From Calycina herbarum (Eukaryota; Ascomycota; Leotiomycetes; Helotiales; Pezizellaceae): DNA of 64,000 nt. The position numbers and the translations under genes are program-made. Under the pieces are notes generated by a model, which made no database searches, had not been told where the DNA came from, and saw nothing but the letters and a program-made list of their open reading frames with translations. Below are positions 1 to 9,879 of this stretch, in pieces. How positions within the stretch are numbered: position 1 is the stretch's first letter; each line of letters starts with the position of its first letter. The DNA is taken from the NCBI GenBank assembly GCA_001414485.1, contig LLEY01000017.1:248001-312000 (forward strand). The letters are read 5' to 3'.

Positions 1-1306
1 GCGTTTCCCCCTTGATGCCCGAGAATCAGTACTAATCGGTGAAACAGCTTGGTACACAAAACACTCTCCTGCGAATGATGCAGAAGTCGCAGCTCACTTC
101 TCTCAAACACGACCAGTTCTTGGCATATGCTTGAAGCGTTACGCCATGACCAACGACGGTCAAGCTACGAGAAAAAATACCTTTATCGACATCCCCCTTG
201 ACATCAAACTACCCCATTTCATTCAAGAAGATATGGTATCTGAGGATGGTCCATTGATGGGAAATTTTAAGCTGTCGTTGCAGTCCGTCATTTGTCACAG
301 AGGCAATTCTGTTCATTCGGGTCATTACATATCATTTATTCGCGGTACGACACAGGCAGCAGATGGCGATATTGGATCCTCTCGGAGACTCAGCAACAAT
401 ATGAATCCACCCCACTATGCAGAAGATAGGTGGATCAAATTCGATGACCTAGCAGACCCACGAGTTCAGTATGTAGACATTGAGCAAGCTATGATTGACG
501 AAATGCCATATCTCCTGTTCTACCAAGTACAGCCAACCTACGAAATGACGCTGCCAAAATGTCCTGAGATTCTACCGCCCTCTTACACATCTCCCACAAT
601 TGGGGTGACTTACTCCACGCCGACTTCAACAACCAGGAAAGGGAGCATGCAGGACGGTTATTTTGATGGCGCGAACGATCATTCGGGTCGATTGTCGACT
701 GAGTTCGAGGAGCCAGATGGGCCAAGGAGAAGTATAAATTTGTCGGAGGAACGCCGAGGGAGTCTTGCATTTACCGATATGAGCTTGACAAGTACCGCGA
801 GTACTCTGGTCACTTCGGCACCAGTGACACCAGGGGCTGTCACACCAAGCGGGGAAGAAACCACGGGACAGAGAATGTCACGGGCAGCAGCAATATTCAG
901 ACCTGCCAATAAAAGTCGACCTACTAGCGCTGCGGGGGAAGGCCGGTTGAGCTTGACACTTTCAAGACTCAATTGGAGAGCGAGCAAGGAACAACTCAAC
1001 AGCAAGACCGAGATTACGAAGGAAAATCCTACAGAAGAAAGTATCACGAGTACAGATACACCCAACCAAACCACTACTTCGTTGGAATCCTCCGAACCAA
1101 CTGCCATCGATGAGACTCACATCACAATAGACGAAGAAAGTACCCCACAATCCAAACCAAAGAAGAACAAAAAGCGAGATAAAAGTAGAGACCCAGGAGA
1201 GACCGCTGAGCATGAGCACGAGCATCACCATTACCACAGGAGTAAAGGGAAAGCGAAAGAGAGGGACAAGTCTAAAGATATTGACAGGGAATGCGGTATC
1301 ATGTGA
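1..1306 (+). CDS. Ubiquitin carboxyl-terminal hydrolase (USP/UBP family), 3' end of gene
   Basis: C-terminal part of a cysteine-type deubiquitinase that cleaves ubiquitin from proteins. The gene is cut by the window start; the frame is open from base 2 (RFPLDARESVLIG...) and there is no start codon in the window. The end of the UCH domain is clear: RPVLGICLKRY at about 110-140, then the catalytic-histidine motif HSGHYISF with the His codon at 323-325. The catalytic Cys box must lie upstream. After the domain comes a long low-complexity Ser/Thr/Glu-rich tail (about 600-1200), then a His-rich and Lys/Arg-rich stretch. The last four residues are C-G-I-M, a CaaX box preceded by basic residues, so farnesylation and membrane targeting are inferred. 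Stop TGA 1304-1306. Confidence 0.93.
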   Translation, partial: RFPLDARESVLIGETAWYTKHSPANDAEVAAHFSQTRPVLGICLKRYAMTNDGQATRKNTFIDIPLDIKLPHFIQEDMVSEDGPLMGNFKLSLQSVICHRGNSVHSGHYISFIRGTTQAADGDIGSSRRLSNNMNPPHYAEDRWIKFDDLADPRVQYVDIEQAMIDEMPYLLFYQVQPTYEMTLPKCPEILPPSYTSPTIGVTYSTPTSTTRKGSMQDGYFDGANDHSGRLSTEFEEPDGPRRSINLSEERRGSLAFTDMSLTSTASTLVTSAPVTPGAVTPSGEETTGQRMSRAAAIFRPANKSRPTSAAGEGRLSLTLSRLNWRASKEQLNSKTEITKENPTEESITSTDTPNQTTTSLESSEPTAIDETHITIDEESTPQSKPKKNKKRDKSRDPGETAEHEHEHHHYHRSKGKAKERDKSKDIDRECGIM

Positions 1307-2481
1307 ATACTTGGTTTTAGGTGTATTGATATGGGCAGGATAAAATCAGGATTGGGCATCATCATGGAAGAGTATAATACTTTGGCGTCGGGTGGGATTA
1401 CTTAGACTTATGTTTTTATGACGAGATATGATATGAGACAAAACACACAGAATTGGACACTAGAGAGGTGTGAAATCACTTTTGAAGTTCCCCTTGATCT
1501 GTGCTTTCGCTTTGGGGCCGAGTGGTCTTGGGGAGATATAGTGATCATGATTCTATCATTGAGCGGATCATCGTTGCTTGGTTTGTTTAAATCCCTTCAA
1601 CAAGTTTCATGGAATCGATCAAGGCATCAGATAAGCGAACTTCGCAAACATTTATTTTGCAGCTACGCAATGGGGTTGGTTTGTTCGCTTGAAGCCTTCA
1701 AAGCTTGAAAATCCCTGCTGCGGGAAGAGTAGAAAGAAGCAACCGAGATCTAAAATTGGATTCATAGGTAATTTCCACTACCGTCTCGGCTTCTGTCCCT
1801 TTCCAAGAACTCCCTCAGCGCAGTTTTTTGTCGGATGTTCAACATGTAACGTTGAGCGAGTTCCTCCACCGCAACTACAATAGAAGGGTCCAGACTCGAG
1901 TGACAGCGGCAAGTTGCAGCAAGCTAAGAACGCCGGACATGACTTCCTCCACGCATTTTGTTCCACTTTCAGCCATGAACTGTTCTGCTGATCGAGTGCG
2001 GTGCCAAGTATCATTGGTGTCGCAATTCTTTCGTGTTTTTGCCCTGTTATTCTCTCTGGGGTATGCTTCACTAGCTGAGTGCATGGTAGTCTCAGTGTTC
2101 GACTGTGAACCACAAAGATGCGCAGAGGGTAACAATGGTTCAGATTCGAGTACAGAGATCACGATTAAGTCTCCCTTCTGCTTTGCTACTATTCTTGGAG
2201 AGTCCGTACGGGAAGGTGGAAATGGTTGACTACTCGAAAGGTCGTTTCTGTGTATCCATATCCCACGTTTTGATGCAAGAGTTATGTCATTACATATCAA
2301 CTTGTGACACAGCAGTAGGTATATCAGCAGAAACCCGTGTCCTCATTTTCTTGGGCATTTCAGACATATCTCAGGAAGCTCAGGGGGTTCTTCTCATCCT
2401 CAACCCCCTTCATACCGTGAGCCTTTTGTTTGGTATATCACTTTACAATTTTCGAGGTTTTTTCTAGCTCAACTATTAAAA
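1307..2481. other. Intergenic region, no gene seen
   Basis: About 1.2 kb between the deubiquitinase and the P450. Only short unconnected reading frames on both strands, with no recognisable motif. The right end should hold the P450 promoter. Confidence 0.6.
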
Positions 2482-4727
2482 ATGTTTATTATTCAAGCTT
2501 GGTTGAACCATGTTTCTGCGGGTCTTCGTGGACATTCGCTGTATTCAACCACCGGCTTGTTGCTCGCACTTCTAATTCTTGGTGTTAGTGGCTCTCTCTA
2601 TGCTTTTTAGGTGCTTAAGTTATTCAACTAGCCTTCTAACTAAGACGTCAGGTCGAGCTATCTGTTGTTTACTCGCTTGCTAGTGTGGTATACAACCTCT
2701 ACTTTCACCCTCTCGCCCACTTTCCGGGTCCTTTGCTGGCTCGGTCAACTTTGGTAAGTGATAATATTAGGGTGTGTACCATCCAACACCACTAAAACTC
2801 ATCATAGCTATGGAGAGCATGGCATACTTCAAGCGGGAAATGGCACAATGTGAGCCGCACAGCACACGCGAAATACGGTATTGAAATATCCCTTTCCCTC
2901 ATCAGAGCCCCTTCACCAAATGTTTAATAGGATAACTTTGACGATCTCAGGTGATATCATGCGCGTTTCGCCAAACGAACTTTCTTTCGCTTCATTGGAT
3001 TCGTGGAAAGAAATTTACGGCCAACCCGCGAATAGTCCGAAAAATATGCTCAAGTCTGACTTTTATGGGGAGGTCTATGGTTCAGGATACGATTCATCCT
3101 GTGTTTTGTCTGAGAGACGACCAGAGGTGCATACCAGGTAAGTTATATTTCCGGTGTGATTCCTTTTTATATTCTAGTCTTTTGAAGTGGATCTTCAGAA
3201 GCTCGGTCAATCCTGGAAAATATTTAGAAGAAATAAAAGCTAGAATTCTCAATTCCTAAACTGAGAAGAATCCAACTGACTTCTAATCAGGATGTATAAA
3301 TTACTTGCTCCGGCTTTCTCTACAAAAGCGCTGGTTGACCAAGAAGAGATTGTCCGGTCTTGCATTGATGGTTTCATACAGTCACTGGGAGAGGACGGCA
3401 CTAAACCACAAGGTTTGAATTTGACCAGATGGTTTGTAATGTTAACGTTCGATATCCTAGGAGAAATGGCATTTGGTGAGTCATTTGATTGCATCAAGAA
3501 TAGTAAGAAGAAATCGTGATTCAAATGGAGATGAGCTAACGAGATACTAAAGAGAGAACACACCCCTGGGAGGAGTTACTCGTAGACCATATTTTTGCTC
3601 TTACCATAATCGATAATTTGCGTCGTTTTCGAATCCTCAATTATATCGGAAAGAAAGTCTTACCGAAAATCTCTCTGTCTGTACTCAAGAAACATTCACA
3701 ATTCAGTCGTGACAAGGTTGCTCGGTAGGTGAAGTTGATGCGGCAATGGAATCTTGCAGTAGTAACTAACTCATATTGCATCATACTAGACGACTCGATC
3801 AAAAGTCCCCAAGGAAAGATTTCTTCACTAATTTGGTACCGAAGGTAGAACAAGGAGATGTCAGTCGAGAAGAAATGACAGCACATTCTGCAACTTTAGT
3901 GTTTGTTTGCCCTCTAATTTCCAACCTCTCCGCCTTCAAACCTAAATAATTGCTCTAACAGCCTTACAGCATCGCCGGAGCTGAGACGTCAGCAACTTTT
4001 CTCGCAGCTGTGACTTTCTACCTATTGACAAAACCGAAGGTCTATCAAAAACTTCGGGATGAGATCCGTCAAAGCTTCAAAAGCTCAGCTGAAATCAATG
4101 CAACCGCGGCACAAGCATTACCATACTTACATGCTGTGGTATTCGAAGGTCTTCGTCGCTATCCACCTACCCCGGCTGGACTACCACGTTTGAGTCCTGG
4201 GGCTGTGGTGGGAGGAATGTATATTCCTGCTGGAGTAAGTATCAATTCACAGAGTCTCATATCTATGGAATGACTTGTAGCGCCAACACACACTTTCTAA
4301 AATATGTGATATGATACACTTGAAGTTCGGCTAACTCGGCATCTCCACAGGTAGAAGTCCACACAAGTCAATATGTTACAGCCCACGACCCTCGCTACTT
4401 TCACGAGCCTTTCGAATTCAAACCCGAGCGATGGTTAGATCCAAAATGCACCGATAAGAAAGAAGCCAGTCAACCGTTCTCAGTTGGCTCTCGGGGGTGT
4501 ATGGGTAAAAAGTAAGATTTGCCACTCTACCCGACTCAAGACTGCAGCAGCCGACGTTTTCTAGCTTTGCTTATTTCGAAATCGCGCTTGTGATGGCTAG
4601 AATGCATTATAGTTTTGATCTCGAATTGTTGGATCCTACTCTTGACTGGGATAAGGAGAGTAAGTCGTCGTATTTGTGGATGAAACCGGATTTGCTTGTG
4701 AGGTTCCATAAGAGGGAATGTGTTTAG
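2482..4727 (+). CDS. Cytochrome P450 monooxygenase, 10 exons
   Basis: Haem-thiolate monooxygenase, probably ER-anchored; substrate unknown. Exons joined by hand: 2482-2583, 2652-2753, 2808-2877, 2951-3137, 3291-3502, 3553-3724, 3790-3900, 3970-4234, 4351-4511, 4565-4727. They total 1545 nt and keep one frame (514 aa, normal for the family). Landmarks: N-terminal membrane anchor (about residues 20-34), proline hinge [20 protein letters not shown]-helix AGAET (about 322-325), the E-x-x-R helix (EGLR), the PERW motif, and the haem loop [11 protein letters not shown] with Cys about 457. Intron 1 is inferred from phase and a CTAAC branch point. Without it the frame hits TAG at 2608. Donor GTTTGT at 3901 is weak. 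It stands alone, so a secondary-metabolite cluster is not indicated. Confidence 0.9.
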
Positions 4728-5866
4728 AGTGGATCCAGAGCTTGTACTCCGCGACTTTCGTTCTTTTCTTTCTCTCCTCGTTGGGAAAACGGTGCTCTAT
4801 TTTGAAATTTGTCTTGGGGTTTTAAGTTACTTGGCTATGGTGTTTCGTTCATTATTCCCTTTCAACAAGGCGACGATGAGATTTGATAGTTAGCTTTTAG
4901 GTCTAGTAGCTTTGATTTGAATGCACATTGTTCTAATATGCATAAATGCTTGCAGCCAATGCCAGCCACTTACTTTCCGTATACCGTATGTATGGATTGG
5001 GAACCGCTGAGCTGAAATTTAGTTTAATCCTTCCCTGGTTCACTAAGCGAGAGTTTTAGAGAAATGAATGAATGAAAGATAGTGTACTAATTCAAATTCA
5101 GTGGAACGCATGAGAACCATGTGTACTTATGTTGGCTCATCTATTCTATATAGCAAGTCTGGACTTTCCTTCATTCATTCAGTCAAATAGGTAGCAGCAA
5201 ACAAATAAGATTCAGCAGACTAGGTAAATATCCAAATAATTGTCCCGGAACTTCCTTCTCGCATACTTAATCTTATTTTACTAATCTGTTCGAAAAACAA
5301 GCAATAATCAGCGCCTACTTGATTTTAGCGCTTTCCAGGGTACACAGCGAGGTACGGAGGTACTTCCGTATGTCTTTGGAATACTACCCCTTCTCACAGC
5401 CTTCCAACATGCAGCCAACCACAACCTGAACTTTGCTTGAGATATTGCTCCATGTCGAGAGCTCCAGGAGCAGAATGCTCCGTGCGATAGCTTCCAAAAA
5501 TTGTTCTCTCTGCATGTCCCACACCTCAGTGCGCAACCTCACGCAGTCGTGAGTCTATCCCACCTGTGAATGAATCCCAACTTATTAGAAACATTCTAGT
5601 TGTCCCAGCCTCGCCCGTCGCTCGCACCATGATTGGAATTTTCAAGTCGTTCTCCAGCTCCCCTGTTTGTGCCGCATCCCCAAGACAACTAATAAGAGCA
5701 CAACTAAAAAAAACGATCACTCGGAGCCCAATCAAATAGAATACAACAGAAACCCGAACCCATTCCTGATCCTGAACCTCAAATAGACGGACGATGAGAT
5801 CCAAAACTCGGATCAGAAGACGTTGGACGTGTAATAGAACGATGTAAATATCTGATTAAGAAAATC
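4728..5866. other. Intergenic region, AT-rich, no gene seen
   Basis: Downstream of the P450. Only small frames without motifs, including one of 92 codons on the minus strand at 5526-5804 that has no homology signal I can see. Confidence 0.55.
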
Positions 5867-6801
5867 ATGGGGCTCGCCAGGTTTGCAGTAGTCGCCATTT
5901 CAACAACTGGGGCTCTACTGTCTTGGACATTTCTACGATCATGGGCCACTGTACCAGGTCAATATGACGATAATGTTACGAGAACCCAATTGGAGAGTGT
6001 CATAAATTCCTAAATCATTGGTGCGTAACGCGGCGCAACTGGAGGAAGGGAGGTATTACACCATAATCACCTCTTCTTTCATACATCTCAATGGAATGCA
6101 CTTTCTACTCGATTCTGCTTGTCTGTACTTTGAAGCAGCTACGTCTTTTTCAGTTCTTTGTATAACGAGAGGGGGGCAATGAAATTATTCTTACTCTTTT
6201 ACGGGGCAGGTATGGCAGGCGCGTATGCCCAAAAGGCTTTTTGGAACAACAAGTACCCTCAAAGAGGCGCGATCAGATGAAATTCGGTGCAACCAGGTGG
6301 GTACTATCTGAAACTCTTCATTTCTTTCGGGTCATTTCAGGTGGGTTAAAACTCTGTTTCCTCCTAAGTCCTCAGGAATAATTCTAGAAATAGCAATGCT
6401 GACTGCTAGGTCTTTTACAGCTGTTTACTTGGCATTGTGGGCGGGAACTGGGCCTCCTCACTTCTCACCACTCCACCTCCTCGTTGGAAACTCATGCCTA
6501 GAAACTGGTTTGCCGCAGCTTTCTTGGTATTTAGCTGCGAGGGTATGAAAACTGGGTAAGTCTCAAATTGTCGGAGCAATGTTCCCTATTCTGGTTTTTT
6601 TGGGAAATATACTCTTCTTTACTCCGAGACAACTCTTAGATCTTTCTCAAGAATTAAACTAACTCTAATATCCTGGGAATAGGTGGTACTCGAATATTCC
6701 TCACGCTGACAACCTAGGGGGGTTTCTATTCGGGGCCGTTACTTTTATAGCTCTTTTGAGTGGTCAGACCCTCTTCAGTCGGCCAAAGTTACCTTTATGA
6801 G
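5867..6801 (+). CDS. Possible multi-exon membrane-protein gene, unresolved
   Basis: Not recognised. An ATG at 5867 opens a frame starting MGLARFAVVAIS with one hydrophobic segment; it stops at about 6013. Downstream is a second hydrophobic stretch (MKLFLLFYGAGMAGAYA, ATG at 6180). A clearer coding pair follows: 6421-6554 (CLLGIVGGNWASSLL, then RWKLMPRNWFAAAFLVF) joins through a GTAAGT..TAG intron (about 6555-6682) to WYSNIPHADNLGGFLFG and a hydrophobic end closing with TGA at 6799-6801. The last two pieces splice in frame; the first two cannot be joined with confidence. It may be a small multi-pass membrane protein, a decayed gene, or chance. Confidence 0.33.
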
Positions 6802-7680
6802 GACAACTTTCTCAAGTCACCAAGATCTACAACTTGACTAAACTGAACTTAGCCAGGAACTTTTTAGATTGGCGGCACCGCGTCATGATATAAATCACCT
6901 ACCAATTCTTGGCTGGAAAAAATACGTGTATTAGCTTGATTTGGAAATTGCCTACACTGGAGCAGTAGATTTGCGGAGGTTTCCTCTCAAGAGATTTTGA
7001 GTTGAATTCAGCTGTAAGAGATCCATCTGTTTTCCCCGTACATCCGCTCTTCCTACTAACTATTCTCCAGACGGTCTAAATATTTGTGACGATTGTCCGA
7101 GAAGTTTTAGGAGTACTGGTGGTTACCAGTCTAGATACCTCCAACCTTACCTTTTTGAATAACACTTCACACTCTTCTAAACCTTTGAAGTGATAGGTGG
7201 AGGGTTGCTCTTTCAAGGAAGCCTAGGATAGGGCTCTCTTACATTTGGAACATGGTACGAGCAGAGCTCAAACCATTCAAGAGTCTACAGGCTCTCAGCG
7301 ATATATGAACCTTGTCCAGTGGCACATACTCGTTTTTTGCCCTTTCATAATTCCCAATTTAAGCTTGAAGTTTCAGTAAACTTTCCTGATATGTGACGGG
7401 TGTTTCCCAACGGTCAACCGTTGACTCATAACTTCCAGTTTGCATAGTAATAGTAACAAAAGTAAGATACCTGAACACCATAAAAAAACCCTGGGCTATT
7501 CTCTTAGTCACTTGTAGCTAAAACAGGTAGATTCTAGAGCGAGGAGTTCCCCTAAAAATCTCGACCGAGATCGTCACTGATGCTCGGTAAATCTTCTTAG
7601 CGAATTCCCACCAACGCAACCACGAAAGGAATAAGAAAAAAGATTAAAAAAATAGAATCACACCAAGGATTTGGGGATTG
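6802..7680. other. Intergenic region, no gene seen
   Basis: AT-rich sequence between the possible membrane-protein gene and the tRNA. No reading frame with recognisable motifs on either strand. A T-run suitable as a Pol III terminator lies just beyond the tRNA 3' side: the A-rich tract at about 7636-7652 reads as Ts on the minus strand. Confidence 0.5.
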
Positions 7681-7769
7681 AGCCCAACGCGGGGGTCGAA
7701 CCCGCAGCCTTGTGATCACTTTGATCGCTGATTAAGAGTCACACGCTCTACCGATTGAGCTAGCCGGGC
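7681..7769 (-). tRNA. tRNA-Lys (anticodon CTT) with a 16-nt intron
   Basis: The reverse complement folds as a full cloverleaf. The acceptor stem is GCCCGGC paired with GTTGGGC (with wobble pairs), the D arm is GCTC..GAGC, the anticodon stem TGTGA/TCACA carries loop CTCTTAA, and the T arm GCGGG/CCCGC carries loop TTCGACC. Removing 16 nt after the base 3' of the anticodon (position 37/38, the usual nuclear site) gives a 73-nt tRNA. The discriminator base is U, as in yeast tRNA-Lys(CUU). It decodes AAG. Confidence 0.95.
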
Positions 7770-7789
7770 TATTAAATGACTTCTATTGA

Positions 7790-9830
7790 ACATATCTTTC
7801 GGTCTCGTATTTCAGGATAACAAAGAATTTGTTGTGGGGTCCCTAAGACCCACTTACTTAGCTTCGGGAGGGCTATCTAGTGGACTCCATGGAAGACAAA
7901 AGTGGGGAGAATGGAGGATTCTCGGGTTTTACAAGCAGCGGCATACTAAGCCCAAAAGAAGATAGTCCTTCAAATTTCTTCTTAGGTGTTCTTTTTCCGA
8001 ACATTTCCAGAAAAATAAAGGTGAGCTATATAAATCTGTTTCTTCAAGCCTTTTTAGGTATATCATTTGATTTCCTTAGTCTTGCTATATACCTAATTGA
8101 GAAAAGGAGGAAGTGTATACTCTAGCTCTTACACGGTCAAGCACCCCCTAGTAGAATGGAAAATCCCTTCACACATTTAAACTCTCTTCGCTTGTTCAGT
8201 TCAATTATTTATTGCGATTTTCTAATCTTACTCGTTAAATTTTCTTTCCTGCTGAGAGCTATCGCTCTCCGTACACTCGTTTCTAAAGACAATAAGGGAT
8301 GGCGAGGGTAAATCTGAATGATATCGTAGTATACTCACTATAAATTTAACAAAAATTATCTCTAATTATATAGAATTTTAACGAGAATTACCTTTAGACT
8401 CCTAAGGACTAGGTAAACTCTGAAATTATAATAATCTTAACGAAAATTATCTTAAAACCGACGAACTACCTAGGTTCCGAAATCAAAGGTATTAGTAATC
8501 TTCCGCCTTTTTTTTTTATTTTAGAAAATCGTCTTAGAAATATATATGTGGTTTTAAAGATAAATTACTCACTAACCACAAGTAGAAACAGAAAAATACA
8601 AGCGTAAAAGAATAAATTTATTCTGGAAAAGAGGGGAAAGGGATATATATGGTAGGACAAAAGAGTGGACAGACGGTTATTTAGCTTGTCTCACTTGTAT
8701 ACCCCAACTCTCTCTTTCTCTTTCTCTATGGAATTTTGATATTTAAGAGTTTCGATTTGCAATTTAGTTTTTGGTGTTAAAGTATAAGTAGTTAATTGGG
8801 ATGCCATACCTCACCTCAGCCACTTTATATAATTTGAACAAGTAAAGGAGTAAAGAAGTATACAACGAATATTACTTTATACATTTTGGACGAATTGGGA
8901 TATCAAAGAGTTAAGATTAAGATGGCGAGTAATACGCCTTAGTCTTTTCCGAAAAGACTCAAAACAGCTCGTGAGTTTACTTCTAATGACGGGTGCGTCG
9001 ACAAATAAGTCTCTTGATCAAGAATCGATTGTGAAATGACGAACGAATCACTCGAGCACCCCAAAACAAATCCTTGGGAAAAAGATTAAGAAGGCATAAA
9101 TAAATCAAGCTTGCTTGGAACTCAACAGCATAAGATACACCCCAAGAGTCCAAGCGTAATTTATCACAAGGCAACGAGCTATAAATCCCAAGAAATCCTT
9201 TCAAATGTGGATTGCAGGGTATTGTACTACTTGTCCATTCCATGACTATCGATTTCTCCTCTCAATAACCAGAAAACCCCCATCTCCAATGTGTCAGTCA
9301 CCCCAAACTTTCACTCGCTTTCACTAAGCTGGTGTGAGGCCTCAAAAGCTTTGCAAGTTTAGCTGGTTTCGACATTCAATATTGAATGCCAGTACCGCCG
9401 CTCGAAGCTAAGTTACCATGACTGACTCCGAGCATAAGAGAGAAGGGTAATGCGGTTGACTAAGAAGTTGAGGAGGTGGGGGTTTCAGCTGAGTCTAGCC
9501 ACCTCAGCCTTCGAGGATCGAATGGGAGAACTTTCTAAACGCATCGAGATAACTTTGTAGACGTCATGATCGTTACTAAAAGTTTAAGAGAGCCTAAAAC
9601 TAGTTGAACAGAGTTCAGTAAAGAGAAGGGGGCCCCCAATCGCAAGAAAGTTTGACGTACATAGCTGGTTTTGACTTGCTGACTCATTTGAAGGAGAAGA
9701 ACATCATTATCAGACTCTTGAATTAGCTCCCGCAAGCCTGTTACTAAATAACTTGGCCAGCATCGGCGATCGCATACCGAGTAGCCACTCTCAGAGGCCA
9801 CTGCCAGTATACTGATGCAATGTTGCGATT
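7790..9830. other. AT-rich island, no gene seen
   Basis: About 2 kb of AT-rich sequence with stops in all frames and only motif-free short frames (for example 7880-8125 plus and 8983-9243 minus). Between 8340 and 8460 a motif like TTAACGAAAATTATCTT occurs three times. The texture resembles decayed repeat DNA altered by RIP, but I see no transposase or polymerase motif. Confidence 0.5.
8345..8455. repeat. Degenerate short direct repeat, three copies
   Basis: Three copies of an approximately 20-bp motif (consensus near TTTAACGAAAATTATCTTTA) at about 8345-8364, 8376-8397 and 8436-8454, spaced 30-60 bp apart. The copies differ mainly by A/G or C/T changes. Confidence 0.5.
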
Positions 9831-9832
9831 TT

Positions 9833-9866
9833 GCCCAAGTAATCGCCCAAGTAATCGCCCAAGTAG
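9833..9866. repeat. 12-bp tandem repeat, nearly three copies
   Basis: The unit GCCCAAGTAATC is repeated in tandem; the third copy diverges after GCCCAAGTA. Confidence 0.75.
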
Positions 9867-9879
9867 ACCGCTCTTTCCC

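Noticed and set aside
2608..2610. In-frame TAG suggesting a broken P450
   Set aside because: An intron 2584-2651 with GTTAGT donor and CTAAC branch point removes it and keeps the frame through ten exons.
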